A stretch of DNA of 27,309 nt from Patescibacteria group bacterium (GTDB lineage: Bacteria; Patescibacteriota; Microgenomatia; UBA1400; PJMF01). Position numbers and translations under genes: made by a program. Where the stretch lies: contig JAHJBU010000046.1 of assembly GCA_018813375.1 (NCBI GenBank), positions 1 through 27,309 on the forward strand, in the 5' to 3' direction. Below, piece by piece: positions 6,381 to 13,226 of this stretch. The notes under the pieces are model-generated. The model was given only the letters and a program-made list of their open reading frames with translations, had not been told where the DNA came from and did no database searches. Each line of letters begins with the position of its first letter. Within the stretch, counting starts at the first letter, position 1.

Positions 6381-6452
6381 CAGGGCCGACAGGACTTGAA
6401 CCTGTAGTCCTAGTTTTGGAGACTAGTGGTTTACCAATTAACCGACGGCCCT
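6381..6452 (-). tRNA. trnW: tRNA-Trp (anticodon CCA)
   Basis: A full cloverleaf folds on the minus strand: acceptor AGGGCCG/CGGCCCT with discriminator G, D-arm GGTT/AACC, anticodon stem CTAGT/ACTAG with loop CTCCAAA, and T-arm ACAGG/CCTGT with TTCAAGT. The 3' CCA is not encoded. The anticodon CCA reads only UGG, which argues against TGA being read as Trp. The 3' sequence CAGGTTCAA...CCCTGCAA resembles the array repeat (CAGGTTCCAA...CCCTGCAA), making this gene a candidate integration anchor. Confidence 0.95.
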
Positions 6453-6560
6453 TATTTTTCAGCTACAGCATTATACAAAGCCTGGAGCTCCCTGACAATT
6501 TCAACTCATAGTCAACTCATTGACCATCCAATCATAATTATTGTAATATGTAATACGTAA

Positions 6561-6585
6561 TGCAACAGCTAGTGGTACGAATCCC
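6561..6585 (-). repeat. Possible diverged repeat beyond tRNA-Trp
   Basis: Minus strand GGGATTCGTACCACTAGCTGTTGCA shares CCACTAG and TGCA with the second arm and GTACCAC with copies 2 and 5. The match is weak. If real, the array once extended past the tRNA. No other feature is seen between 6453 and 6617 except a possible plus-strand TTGACC at about 6519. Confidence 0.3.
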
Positions 6586-6623
6586 GCAACAACAAAAACA
6601 CATTCTACTAGATCTAGCTAAAA

Positions 6624-8006
6624 TTGGTCGTGGAACTAAAGGACCCAAAGATCTATCTAGCTCCTATAAGCAATACCTATATAAATATGTCCGGCCTGCT
6701 TGACCCCATCCTAGAAAAAGCCCTTGCTCAAGACAAGGCTAATCTTGAAAAATCTCAAATTCCCATGATCACAGTCTCTGCTTCTTATAAAGAAGATGTC
6801 AAAGGCATGTTTGGTTACCCCGAAGACGAAACTATTAATGATGTGGTTTTCTCTAGAGCCCACTACTCCATGGCTGCTGGGGTTGCAATTCAAGCCTGGG
6901 GTGATCACATGGACTATAAAAAAGCTTGGGTGGTTGACCCCACCAATTATGTTTCTCACAAAAACTGGAACAGTATCGAGCTAACTGAAGATATCGGTAA
7001 AATTCTTGCCAGGCAGCCATTATTAAAAAAGCTCAAAGATTTTGTAGATCGTTTTGGGCGTAGCAAACTTCCTATTCTGGGTAGTATCACCCCACCTCTT
7101 TTTCATCTCACAGAAAACGTAACCAGACCAATCCTCTCTTTTCACATTGCATCGGGCAATATTCTAGCAGCGCAAGGTAGAATCATTGTACAGATGATCA
7201 CTGACCCTCACGTACGCGATGAGTACCTTAATAATGCTGATAAAAATAATTTTTATCTGCTAGTTTTTGATGATAAAACTAAAACTGAAGTTTTAGAAAA
7301 AGCTGCTATTTTAGAGAAAAAAATTGATCCCAATCGAGTCATCGTCACCGGTCCTCCAGTTGATCCCCGCATTATTTCTGCCAGAAAAAATAAACATCCA
7401 TGGCGCAGTGGTCCTTTAAAAATTGCCATTACCACAGGAGGACTTGGAACTAATAAAAAAGAAATTAAGCAACTTCTACAACAACTTCTCCCTCAGTTAC
7501 GCAAACGACCCCATCCCTATGAGCTTTTGGTCTATGCCGGGACCCATAAAGATATTTATGAAATGGTTTTACAAATGGCCGAAGAAAAACATGTCCACGC
7601 TGCTGGAATAACAGCCGAAGATGCAAAACTCCGAGTTATTTATCATCCGCAAATTGTGGATGCTAATGAAATTTTAATCAAATATTGCTTCCCCTGGGCT
7701 GATGGTTTTATTAGCAAACCATCTGGAGACATGGCTTATGATGCGGCTGCCAGCGGCAGTTTTATCCTGACTCTTCAAGAATGGGGCGAATGGGAACACA
7801 ATGTTCGCGAAACTTTTGAGCAACTGGGTATTTCTCGCAAAGCAGAAGTAGAACATATCGTGCCTCAGTTAGAAGCTCTAACTCAAGCACGAAGAAAGTC
7901 TCAATCTTGGGTAGAACAAGCCATGAATAACGCTCTGGCTATTGATAAACTCTATTTAGAGGGAGCAAAAAATATTCTAGCTGCTTATAAGCAGATTTGC
8001 GCGTAA
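6624..8006 (+). CDS. GT-B fold glycosyltransferase-like protein (GT28/MurG-related)
   Basis: This protein of about 460 residues has a C-terminal half like GT28 enzymes (MurG, MGDG synthase): LKIAITTGGLGTNKKEIKQL opens the second Rossmann domain, VIYHPQ and the SKPSGDMAYDAAASG stretch match the donor-binding region, and EWGEWEHNVRETFEQLG follows. The N-terminal half is poorly conserved and contains no clear membrane helix. It probably transfers a sugar from a nucleotide donor, possibly to a lipid; substrate unknown. The start is unsure: the frame opens after TAG 6615-6617, with TTG 6624 or GTG 6630 as candidates and the first ATG at 6687; conserved-looking sequence (KIYLAPISN) lies before the ATG. 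Convergent with the small 8020-8226 gene. Confidence 0.6.
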   Translation: MVVELKDPKIYLAPISNTYINMSGLLDPILEKALAQDKANLEKSQIPMITVSASYKEDVKGMFGYPEDETINDVVFSRAHYSMAAGVAIQAWGDHMDYKKAWVVDPTNYVSHKNWNSIELTEDIGKILARQPLLKKLKDFVDRFGRSKLPILGSITPPLFHLTENVTRPILSFHIASGNILAAQGRIIVQMITDPHVRDEYLNNADKNNFYLLVFDDKTKTEVLEKAAILEKKIDPNRVIVTGPPVDPRIISARKNKHPWRSGPLKIAITTGGLGTNKKEIKQLLQQLLPQLRKRPHPYELLVYAGTHKDIYEMVLQMAEEKHVHAAGITAEDAKLRVIYHPQIVDANEILIKYCFPWADGFISKPSGDMAYDAAASGSFILTLQEWGEWEHNVRETFEQLGISRKAEVEHIVPQLEALTQARRKSQSWVEQAMNNALAIDKLYLEGAKNILAAYKQICA

Positions 8007-8019
8007 TCTAATCTTTAAT

Positions 8020-8226
8020 TTAATTCAACGCTCGAACTGATTCAACGCCATTAAGAGCCTCAATTTGCGCACAAAGCTGAGTTAAAAAGACTGAAGAAAT
8101 TGAAACAAAAATTGGAGCACCTTCTGTTTGATAATTAACATAAAGTATTCCAGCGAAGGCTTGAATAGCATCACTAACCTTGAGAGTCATTTCATATCGA
8201 GTTTCAACTATAAGTTCTATATTCAT
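8020..8226 (-). CDS. Small hypothetical protein
   Basis: This 68-residue protein is not recognised. It alternates beta and helix segments (MNIELIVETRY, VSDAIQAFAGILYVNYQ, APIFVSISSVFLTQLCAQIE), like a small ferredoxin-like alpha/beta fold, but no motif proves that. ATG is preceded by a weak purine stretch. It stops 13 bases from the end of the convergent glycosyltransferase-like gene. It may be real because of its balanced composition and clean boundaries. Confidence 0.45.
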   Translation of the reverse strand: MNIELIVETRYEMTLKVSDAIQAFAGILYVNYQTEGAPIFVSISSVFLTQLCAQIEALNGVESVRALN

Positions 8227-8335
8227 ATTTAGTTTCTTTACTTAATTTTAATGTTTCAAAGTGTATCATACTACAAAAATGGCATACTGGTTCCCTTTGG
8301 AGGAATGTCCGCCGCCAGAGCGGGACGGGCAAAAG

Positions 8336-8385
8336 GATGTCAAAAAGTGGTCAAAAGGAGGGCAAATTGACTACAGGGATCTGGG
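8336..8385 (+). repeat. Dispersed ~48-bp repeat, copy A
   Basis: It reads GATGTCAAAAAGTGGTC, AAAAGGAGGGCAAATTGACTAC, then AGGGATCTGGG. A near-identical copy lies inverted at 21953-22000, 13.6 kb away. It contains TGTCAAAA and GGTCAAAA subrepeats, as transposase-binding ends often do. Confidence 0.75.
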
Positions 8386-8468
8386 AAAGATAATTAAACT
8401 CTTAGTAATTGACACTAATATTTTAAACCTAGGCAGTATTTATATCCAAATTAAGAGCAGGTTTGGTT

Positions 8469-8505
8469 TGATGAAATCTCATCAAAATTGATGCATTTGC
8501 ATCAA
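8469..8505 (+). repeat. Two adjacent hairpins
   Basis: TGATG-AAATCT-CATCA (8469-8484) is followed 3 bases later by TTGATGC-ATTT-GCATCAA (8488-8505). Both share the TGATG/CATCA core. They could be a terminator pair or a transposon-end structure. Confidence 0.55.
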
Positions 8506-8571
8506 AAGTGAAATGAGTATTTTAATATAAAATAGACCCCTAAAAAATAAAAACGATCCTAATGATGATAA

Positions 8572-8591
8572 GTTGACTACAGGGGTCTGGG
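8572..8591 (+). repeat. Dispersed repeat, partial copy B
   Basis: GTTGACTACAGGGGTCTGGG repeats the 3' half of copy A, about 205 bases downstream in the same direction. Confidence 0.65.
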
Positions 8592-8685
8592 AAGAAGAAG
8601 ATTGCTGTGGAGATTGCAAAAAAAAATTAGATTTCTGCGACAGTATGAAAAATTGATAAAATTACTACAAAAGCGTCGCTAATAA

Positions 8686-8889
8686 TTATTTTAGCTTCTT
8701 TGCCACCGCATGAGAGGTGTGCTTGCGACACACATTGCAGTATTTATTTAAGGGAAAAGTTTTCTCGTTTTTAACCTGCTCTTTAAGCTGCTCATTAACC
8801 TTATTGTACTCTGTAACATAATTAAATGACTTACACTCGCTACACTTTAATCCAATAACTTGTCTAGGTCCTTTTTTCTTTTTTGCCAT
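8686..8889 (-). CDS. rpmG: Ribosomal protein bL33
   Basis: This 67-residue basic protein is bL33 of the large ribosomal subunit. It begins MAKKKKGPRQVIGLKC and has the four-Cys zinc-ribbon form: CSEC near residues 15-18 and CNVC near 51-54. It is longer than usual (49-55 residues) through an inserted helix-like stretch (YNKVNEQLKEQVKNEK). The gene follows three tRNA genes on the minus strand and is probably cotranscribed with them; tRNA-rpmG linkage is common in bacteria, though here the secE-nusG genes are 6 kb away. Confidence 0.92.
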   Translation of the reverse strand: MAKKKKGPRQVIGLKCSECKSFNYVTEYNKVNEQLKEQVKNEKTFPLNKYCNVCRKHTSHAVAKKLK

Positions 8890-8931
8890 AAATTTTTACC
8901 TTTACTGAGTTTGCCAGTATATCATAAATGA

Positions 8932-9004
8932 GCCTTCTCGGGGACTCGAACCCCGGACCTACGGTTTACAAAACCGTCGCTCTAGCCAGCTGAGCTAAGA
9001 AGGC
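8932..9004 (-). tRNA. trnT: tRNA-Thr (anticodon TGT)
   Basis: Minus strand cloverleaf: acceptor GCCTTCT/AGAAGGC, anticodon stem ACGGT/ACCGT with loop TTTGTAA (anticodon TGT), and T-arm CCGGG/CCCGA-like with TTCGAGT. CCA is not encoded. It is the last of three tRNA genes before rpmG. Confidence 0.95.
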
Positions 9005-9020
9005 TTGAGTAAAACAATGT

Positions 9021-9101
9021 GCCAGGGATAGGATTCGAACCTATGAAGGCATAGCCAGCAGTTTTACAGACTGCCCCGTTTGTCCACTTCGGTACCCTGG
9101 C
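9021..9101 (-). tRNA. trnY: tRNA-Tyr (anticodon GTA)
   Basis: Minus strand: acceptor GCCAGGG/CCCTGGC, anticodon stem GCAGT/ACTGC with loop CTGTAAA (anticodon GTA), a long variable arm as expected for bacterial tRNA-Tyr, and a T-arm with TTCGAAT. The discriminator base is A. CCA is not encoded. Confidence 0.95.
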
Positions 9102-9122
9102 TGTTACATAATTAGACCGTGA

Positions 9123-9193
9123 GCCTTCGCCGAGACTTGAACTCGGGACCTCTTTCTTACCAAGAAAGCGCTCTACCACTGAGCTACAAAGGC
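9123..9193 (-). tRNA. trnT: tRNA-Thr (anticodon GGT)
   Basis: Minus strand: acceptor GCCTTTG/CGAAGGC with one T-G pair, anticodon stem CTTTC/GAAAG with loop TTGGTAA (anticodon GGT), and T-arm CCGAG/CTCGG with TTCAAGT. It is the first gene of the tRNA-rpmG transcript. Confidence 0.95.
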
Positions 9194-9238
9194 TTTGTTA
9201 AAGGTACACCAACAACAAAAGACTTATTGTACAGCAAC

Positions 9239-9247
9239 ATTATATCA
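9239..9247 (-). promoter_or_regulatory. Promoter of the tRNA-rpmG operon
   Basis: Minus strand TGATATAAT is a perfect extended -10 about 45 bases before the first tRNA. No strong -35 is visible. Confidence 0.6.
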
Positions 9248-9267
9248 AGGAAAAGAAAAGAATCACT

Positions 9268-9432
9268 ATAGATTAAAATTATTTTAACCGCCTGGCGTGA
9301 GGGGTGCTCATCCCCAGAGAAATCTAGGTGGGCAGAGTGGCTCATACTCCACGAAGCATGAACACAACTCATAACCCGTTCACGAGCTGTTAGGAAATTC
9401 ATTGCTCCCCTCACACGAGACTGTTAAAGTTC
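9268..9432 (-). ncRNA. Candidate structured RNA, class unknown
   Basis: On the minus strand an 8-bp closing stem GTGAGGGG/CCCCTCAC (9414-9407 with 9304-9297) encloses three smaller hairpins: CGTGAAC/GTTCATG, GTGG/CCAC and CCTAGA/TCTGGG with loop TTTC. A promoter lies just upstream (TTGCGC at 9463-9468, 18 bases, TATATT at 9439-9444), putting the start near 9432. A T-rich hairpin TTAAAATAATTTTAA near 9273-9287 could end it, giving about 165 bases. I see no signature of SRP RNA, 6S, tmRNA, RNase P or 5S. The reading frame through it is most likely fortuitous. It stands alone between galU and the tRNA genes, so it is not an obvious riboswitch. Confidence 0.5.
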
Positions 9433-9493
9433 AACTCTAATATACTCATAAAAATAACTTTAGCGCAAGCCCCAACTCGAGGAAAATTAGTAC

Positions 9494-10405
9494 TCAATTT
9501 TTAAATTTATCTACCCAATCAGCAACCTTCTTACCATACGACTCATACTTCATCACAAATTTCAGATGAGTTTTAAAATAATTTTCTGGATCACCAGTAG
9601 TCATCCATTGACCCTTGGTCTTTTCAACCACCACTTTCTTAGTCTTTGTCAGCCGAGTAATAGCATCAACTGTCCACAGCTCATTATCTTTACCTGCATT
9701 AATTGGGATCAAATGTTGAAAGATCGAGGGTTTAAGTAAGTATCTTCCGTAAGAAGCTAAACAGGATGGTGCATCTTTCTTACTGGGTTTCTCAATAATG
9801 TTATCTAGCTCATCCTCACTACCCTCTTTAAAAGAAATAATGCCATACCTACTCACTACACTCGGGTCAATTTCCTGAGCCATAATAATCGCCTCTGCGT
9901 GAGGTACTATCTCATATTTATCCACCAAAGTTTTAGCATCACCTTGCTCACCAAAAATTACATCATCACTGTATAAAACTAGAAAGGCTTCTTCTTCTTC
10001 AACAAATTTTTGTGCTGAGACCACCGGAGAACCATTACCATAAGGAAAACTTGGATCTTGAACAATTACCAGGATTTTAGGGAAATCTAAAACATATTGG
10101 ACAGACTCATAACGGTCTTCTTTACCCTGAGTAGCCAGCTGCTTGCGGATTCGATTCACATTATTATTAAAGTAATCTTCATAGATCGGCTTGCCTTCTG
10201 GGGTAGCTACAATAATGATTTCTTCAATACCAGCCTCGGCGCACTCCTCCACTAGTAACTGCATAATCGGTCTGTTACCCAGTGGCAACATGGCTTTAGG
10301 CATAGTTTTACTGATGGGCAAATATCGACTGGCAAAACCAGCATCAGTAATAATAGCCTTACGCACTCTTTTGTTGACTTCACTGCTTAAATTTGGCTTA
10401 TTCAT
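9494..10405 (-). CDS. galU: UTP--glucose-1-phosphate uridylyltransferase
   Basis: This 303-residue protein matches GalU, which makes UDP-glucose for surface polysaccharide synthesis. KAIITDAGFASRYLPISKTM is the nucleotide-binding start, then PKAMLPLGNRPIMQLLVEEC, the VLYSDDVIFG metal-binding Asp pair, SRYGIISF, IIEKPSKKDAPS, ASYGRYLLKP and the C-terminal KGQWMTTGDPENYFKTHLKF. Length is normal. The first loop is atypical: AGFASR where most GalU have AGxGTR. An AGGAG Shine-Dalgarno and a leader of about 40 bases precede ATG, with a strong promoter at 10448-10476. Likely monocistronic; the candidate RNA follows. Confidence 0.9.
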   Translation of the reverse strand: MNKPNLSSEVNKRVRKAIITDAGFASRYLPISKTMPKAMLPLGNRPIMQLLVEECAEAGIEEIIIVATPEGKPIYEDYFNNNVNRIRKQLATQGKEDRYESVQYVLDFPKILVIVQDPSFPYGNGSPVVSAQKFVEEEEAFLVLYSDDVIFGEQGDAKTLVDKYEIVPHAEAIIMAQEIDPSVVSRYGIISFKEGSEDELDNIIEKPSKKDAPSCLASYGRYLLKPSIFQHLIPINAGKDNELWTVDAITRLTKTKKVVVEKTKGQWMTTGDPENYFKTHLKFVMKYESYGKKVADWVDKFKN

Positions 10406-10430
10406 TAGTTTTGCTCCTAATGTTACTTGA

Positions 10431-10489
10431 TAGGACAGGTAAAAAGAATCGTACGATGATCGTTGTCAATTGTCAATAAAACTGTCCTA
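10431..10489 (-). promoter_or_regulatory. galU promoter bracketed by an inverted repeat
   Basis: Minus strand TTGACA (10471-10476), 17-base spacer, TACGAT (10448-10453). A perfect 8-bp inverted repeat TAGGACAG/CTGTCCTA (10431-10438 and 10482-10489) surrounds it, 43 bases apart, and the palindrome ATCGTACGAT overlaps the -10. Both could be operator sites. Confidence 0.6.
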
Positions 10490-10500
10490 ATGCACTTGAT

Positions 10501-10686
10501 TTAATAGCTAATTTTCTCTCTATTTGCTTCTACATAACAATTTAATTGACTCGGAAGAGGCATAGGTTCTTCTAAGTATATTTTATTAGCAATCTGGTGC
10601 AGTTTATTTCTCATTCTGCTACTGCATTCTTTCAAATAAACTTTTAATGGAACAACTCCAACTAGCCCTGGTATATATTTATTTCT
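10501..10686 (-). pseudogene. Possible ORF remnant without start
   Basis: A minus-strand frame of about 61 codons is open from after a TAA at 10687-10689 to TAA at 10501-10503. It reads like protein (YIPGLVGVVPLKVYLKECSS, then LHQIANKIYLEEPMPLP), but has no start except an internal ATG, and I do not recognise it. An inverted repeat TAGTTGC/GCAACTA (10694-10710) lies just upstream. Next to insertion-sequence end repeats, it may be the tail of a lost gene. Confidence 0.3.
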
Positions 10687-10730
10687 TTATCGCTAGTTGC
10701 TACGCAACTAAATTATGAAGCCTTTTTTCC

Positions 10731-10777
10731 AAAAGGGGACATTCCTACTTTGCAGAAAGGGGACATTTTCATTTTGG
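10731..10777 (+). repeat. Tandem 22-bp repeats like an insertion-sequence end
   Basis: AAAAGGGGACATTCCTACTTTG (10731-10752) is followed by AAAGGGGACATTTTCATTTTGG (10756-10777). Such paired AAAGGGGACATT blocks are typical of transposase-binding ends of IS elements of the DDE type. No transposase is in the window, so this is a remnant or a solo end. Confidence 0.5.
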
Positions 10778-10834
10778 GCTAACATTCCCAATTTCCCACT
10801 TGGATAATTTTTACTTTTAGTTAGAATGAAAATT

Positions 10835-11017
10835 ATGACAACGAAACGCTCTCGCACCGATCAAGGTACTTATCGTAAAATACGTAAAGATACAAAAATT
10901 GGTACCATCGAAAAAAAATATAACATTGATCTTGATACACGTTCCGATATGAAATTAGGTAACTATTTAGAAAAAAAAGGTTACCCATCATTATCAAGTA
11001 TGCTAAGAGATGCTTGA
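10835..11017 (+). CDS. Small basic protein, putative antitoxin partner of HEPN-like gene
   Basis: This 60-residue protein is not firmly recognised. It has a basic N-terminus (TTKRSRTDQGTYRKIRKDTK) and a C-terminal segment (RSDMKLGNYLEKKGYPSLSS) that looks like a small helix-turn-helix or dimer unit. I start it at ATG 10835 because a TAGAAT -10 box (10822-10827) overlaps the alternative ATG at 10826, leaving 7 bases to 10835 and a leaderless transcript. Its TGA overlaps the ATG of the next gene by one base, so the two are coupled. The small-gene-first layout suggests an antitoxin or regulator, but that is inference. Confidence 0.6.
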   Translation: MTTKRSRTDQGTYRKIRKDTKIGTIEKKYNIDLDTRSDMKLGNYLEKKGYPSLSSMLRDA

Positions 11018-11559
11018 TGAGTGATTTTGACTTTGTTTCGAGCACTGCCTTGCGTTCAAATATTAATCAAGCAAATGATCTAATAGTTGAGCTTGTTCTA
11101 TTATCTGAATCCGAAAACTACGATAACCGAGAGTCTCTAGTTAGTAGCTTAAGAAAAACTGTCATTATCTATACCGCTACAATTATCGAGGCTTTATTAC
11201 TTTGGAAATTAAAAAAAGTCTACAAATCTAATCAAGTAGAACTTGATGATGAATGGGAATACAAAGATCCACATAAAATTCATTGCTTTGCAAATTCTAC
11301 TGAGGAAATTATCTGGTGTAGACGCAAAAAAGTTAAAAAGAAAATCTCTAGACTAGATTTTCTTCGCATTATACGACTTTGCACAAAACATTTTCTTAGT
11401 GATAAAAAACTTATACATGATATAGATAAAATACGTAAACTACGGAATAAACTTCACATTGGTGGATTAATAGAAATAGACAGGAAATACCAACCTGAAG
11501 ATCTCGAATTTTGTTTTTCTGTGTTAAAAAGAGTTAAAAAACTAGTAGCTAAAACATAA
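11017..11559 (+). CDS. HEPN-like protein, putative toxin
   Basis: This protein of about 180 residues is mostly helical. Near its C-terminal third it carries IDKIRKLRNKLHIGG, which fits the R-x4-6-H motif of HEPN ribonucleases and related RNxxH families. An earlier helix pair includes TVIIYTATIIEALLLWKLKK. HEPN proteins often act as RNases in toxin-antitoxin or phage-defence modules. The gene is translationally coupled to the small basic protein before it. IS-end remnants lie directly upstream, consistent with acquired DNA. The motif is short, so a non-catalytic helical protein remains possible. Confidence 0.5.
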   Translation: MSDFDFVSSTALRSNINQANDLIVELVLLSESENYDNRESLVSSLRKTVIIYTATIIEALLLWKLKKVYKSNQVELDDEWEYKDPHKIHCFANSTEEIIWCRRKKVKKKISRLDFLRIIRLCTKHFLSDKKLIHDIDKIRKLRNKLHIGGLIEIDRKYQPEDLEFCFSVLKRVKKLVAKT

Positions 11560-11601
11560 AATTTTTATTGTCATTACATTAAACTAAATATATTAGCGCG
11601 A

Positions 11602-11629
11602 TTGACATCTCTCTTCTTTTTACTATACG
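11602..11629 (+). promoter_or_regulatory. Promoter of the dockerin-cohesin gene pair
   Basis: TTGACA (11602-11607), 16-base spacer, TATACG (11624-11629). The box ends 9 bases before the GTG start at 11639, so the leader is very short. Confidence 0.55.
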
Positions 11630-11638
11630 CTATATCTA

Positions 11639-13210
11639 GTGACAAAAAAATTGCGCTCGTCTATTGATAACCAATTAAACCAACTTAAAAAAGCCTGGTG
11701 TCATTTATCTAAGCAACAAAAAATTACCCTGGGTACCTTAACTTTTGTAATTTTAGTTTTGCCATTAAGCTTAATTCTGATTAAAACTCAGACTAACCTT
11801 TTCCCCAAAGCTACACAGCCTGCTACTCCACCAATTACCTCACCAATCCCAGAAACGCCTTTATCTGATTGGTGTGGGTCTTGCAATGAAACTGTTTCTC
11901 CATCAAGTCCTTATTCAAGATGCAAAAAAGGGCTAATTTGTAAAACTAATGTAGCTGATGGCAGAGATGGAGCAGGTGGAATCTGTGTTAAGCCAGAAGA
12001 AACCACAGATGTTTGTTCTGTCTCACCAATCCCATCGCCAACTAGCTCAATTATTCCATCACCATCAATTTTACCTATCCCATCACCATCAATTTTACCT
12101 ATCCCATCACCAATTCCCACTCCATACCCAACTTTTTTGCCATCACCAATTCCCACTCCATACCCAACTTTTTTCCCATCACCAATTCCCACTCCAAGTG
12201 ATCCCATCTCTTTATCTGGCGACACTCTCCCAGAAGATCCACGGATTAGCTATCATCTTTTATCTGTCAATAAAGATTTGCTAACAATAATTCCAGATAT
12301 ATTTACTTTTACAGCAAAACTTTTTGCTATAGGCTCAGACCAAACGGTGCTGCCCATAGAAAATGGATATGGTCAATTTTTCACTTTTTATCTACAGCCA
12401 GGTATGAAATTTGAAACCCTAGCAAGAGAACTCGATATTAATACAGTTGGTAGCTATATAAAAACTGTGCTTTATGGACCTGATAAAAAGAAAATTATCC
12501 AAGCAGGTACTAGAATTGAGCACACAGCTACAGGTAGCGGACCATACTATTTAGTAGTTCATACCTTTGATCATAAACAAGGAAAAGCTGAAGTTACAAT
12601 CACTAATCAATTCCGAAAAAAGCTCTATCCTTATGTCAAACTAATTGACCACAATACTGAACTACTATGGGATAACTATTCACAATATGATTACAGACTA
12701 GGCAGAAAACATGCTGATTTTTTTCTGCAAGTCCCACAATTAGACAACATCAATAATATTTACATCACTTACAAACATCAGACAGATGAAAACACTATCA
12801 AAACAGAAATTCCTCGCGTTATTGTGAGTAAAACTTGTCCAAGCAACAATCAAGTTAGTGATGTGCCAATTAATATTGAAAGAATTAATCGCTATAATAT
12901 AGATCCTCTTAATAAAATTCAAATGAAAATTTCCCCTCAATCTTCAGCCTATTTCCCACCCGGATATGATTACACCATTAACCTTGAATATCCGGATCCG
13001 ACTGTTGGTTGGACAGCTCACTTTTCTACTACCAGCCAATCAGGGCTCATGGCAGATTTAAATAATGATACTAGTGTCGACATTAGCGACTTTAGCCTAT
13101 TAGTTTCAGAGTTTATGCAGTCTAGCAACTCATTAATTTCAGATCTAAATTGCGATGGCATAGTTGATATTAGCGATTACAGTTTGCTCATTAGCAACAT
13201 TTCGCTGTAA
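11639..13210 (+). CDS. Exported dockerin-domain surface protein
   Basis: This 523-residue protein has a basic N-terminus and one membrane segment (TLGTLTFVILVLPLSLILI, about residues 31-49), so the rest should be outside. Next come a Cys-rich patch (WCGSCNET...SRCKKGLICKT), a Pro/Ser linker of repeated IPSP and PIPTPYPTF units (about 135-190), and a central beta-rich region. The last 53 residues are a dockerin-like pair of Ca-binding loops, DLNNDTSVDIS and DLNCDGIVDIS, each followed by DFSLLVS or DYSLLIS. Dockerins bind cohesins non-covalently. The next gene, 16 bases on, encodes a cohesin-like domain, so the two products may bind on the cell surface. GTG start. Confidence 0.75.
   Translation: MTKKLRSSIDNQLNQLKKAWCHLSKQQKITLGTLTFVILVLPLSLILIKTQTNLFPKATQPATPPITSPIPETPLSDWCGSCNETVSPSSPYSRCKKGLICKTNVADGRDGAGGICVKPEETTDVCSVSPIPSPTSSIIPSPSILPIPSPSILPIPSPIPTPYPTFLPSPIPTPYPTFFPSPIPTPSDPISLSGDTLPEDPRISYHLLSVNKDLLTIIPDIFTFTAKLFAIGSDQTVLPIENGYGQFFTFYLQPGMKFETLARELDINTVGSYIKTVLYGPDKKKIIQAGTRIEHTATGSGPYYLVVHTFDHKQGKAEVTITNQFRKKLYPYVKLIDHNTELLWDNYSQYDYRLGRKHADFFLQVPQLDNINNIYITYKHQTDENTIKTEIPRVIVSKTCPSNNQVSDVPINIERINRYNIDPLNKIQMKISPQSSAYFPPGYDYTINLEYPDPTVGWTAHFSTTSQSGLMADLNNDTSVDISDFSLLVSEFMQSSNSLISDLNCDGIVDISDYSLLISNISL
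12056..12195 (+). repeat. In-frame tandem repeats of a proline-rich linker
   Basis: Two to three units of 24 bp (CCATCACCATCAATTTTACC plus four bases, encoding PSPSILPI) are followed by two to three units of 36 bp encoding PSPIPTPYPTFL. Unit lengths are multiples of three, so copy-number slippage would lengthen or shorten the linker without frameshift. Confidence 0.85.
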
Positions 13211-13226
13211 TATAAAGTAAGAAAAC

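Larger units (their letters stand above)
8227..8685. other. Non-coding stretch with repeats and hairpins
   Basis: No convincing gene is present; the 76-codon plus frame at 8261-8491 runs through repeat DNA and lacks a start signal. The stretch holds two copies of a dispersed repeat (8336-8385 and 8572-8591) and two adjacent hairpins (8469-8505). It may be remains of a mobile element. Confidence 0.5.

Noticed and set aside
6290..6511. 73-codon plus frame over tRNA-Trp
   Set aside because: It reads through the complement of the tRNA gene and has no independent support.
8261..8491. 76-codon plus frame
   Set aside because: It lies across dispersed repeat DNA with no start signal and no protein-like pattern.
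9184..9414. 76-codon minus frame over the candidate RNA
   Set aside because: It overlaps paired RNA stems and a tRNA edge, has no ribosome-binding site and unusual composition.
11911..12225. Gly/Asp-rich 104-codon minus frame
   Set aside because: It is the mirror of the proline-rich tandem repeats of the dockerin protein gene.
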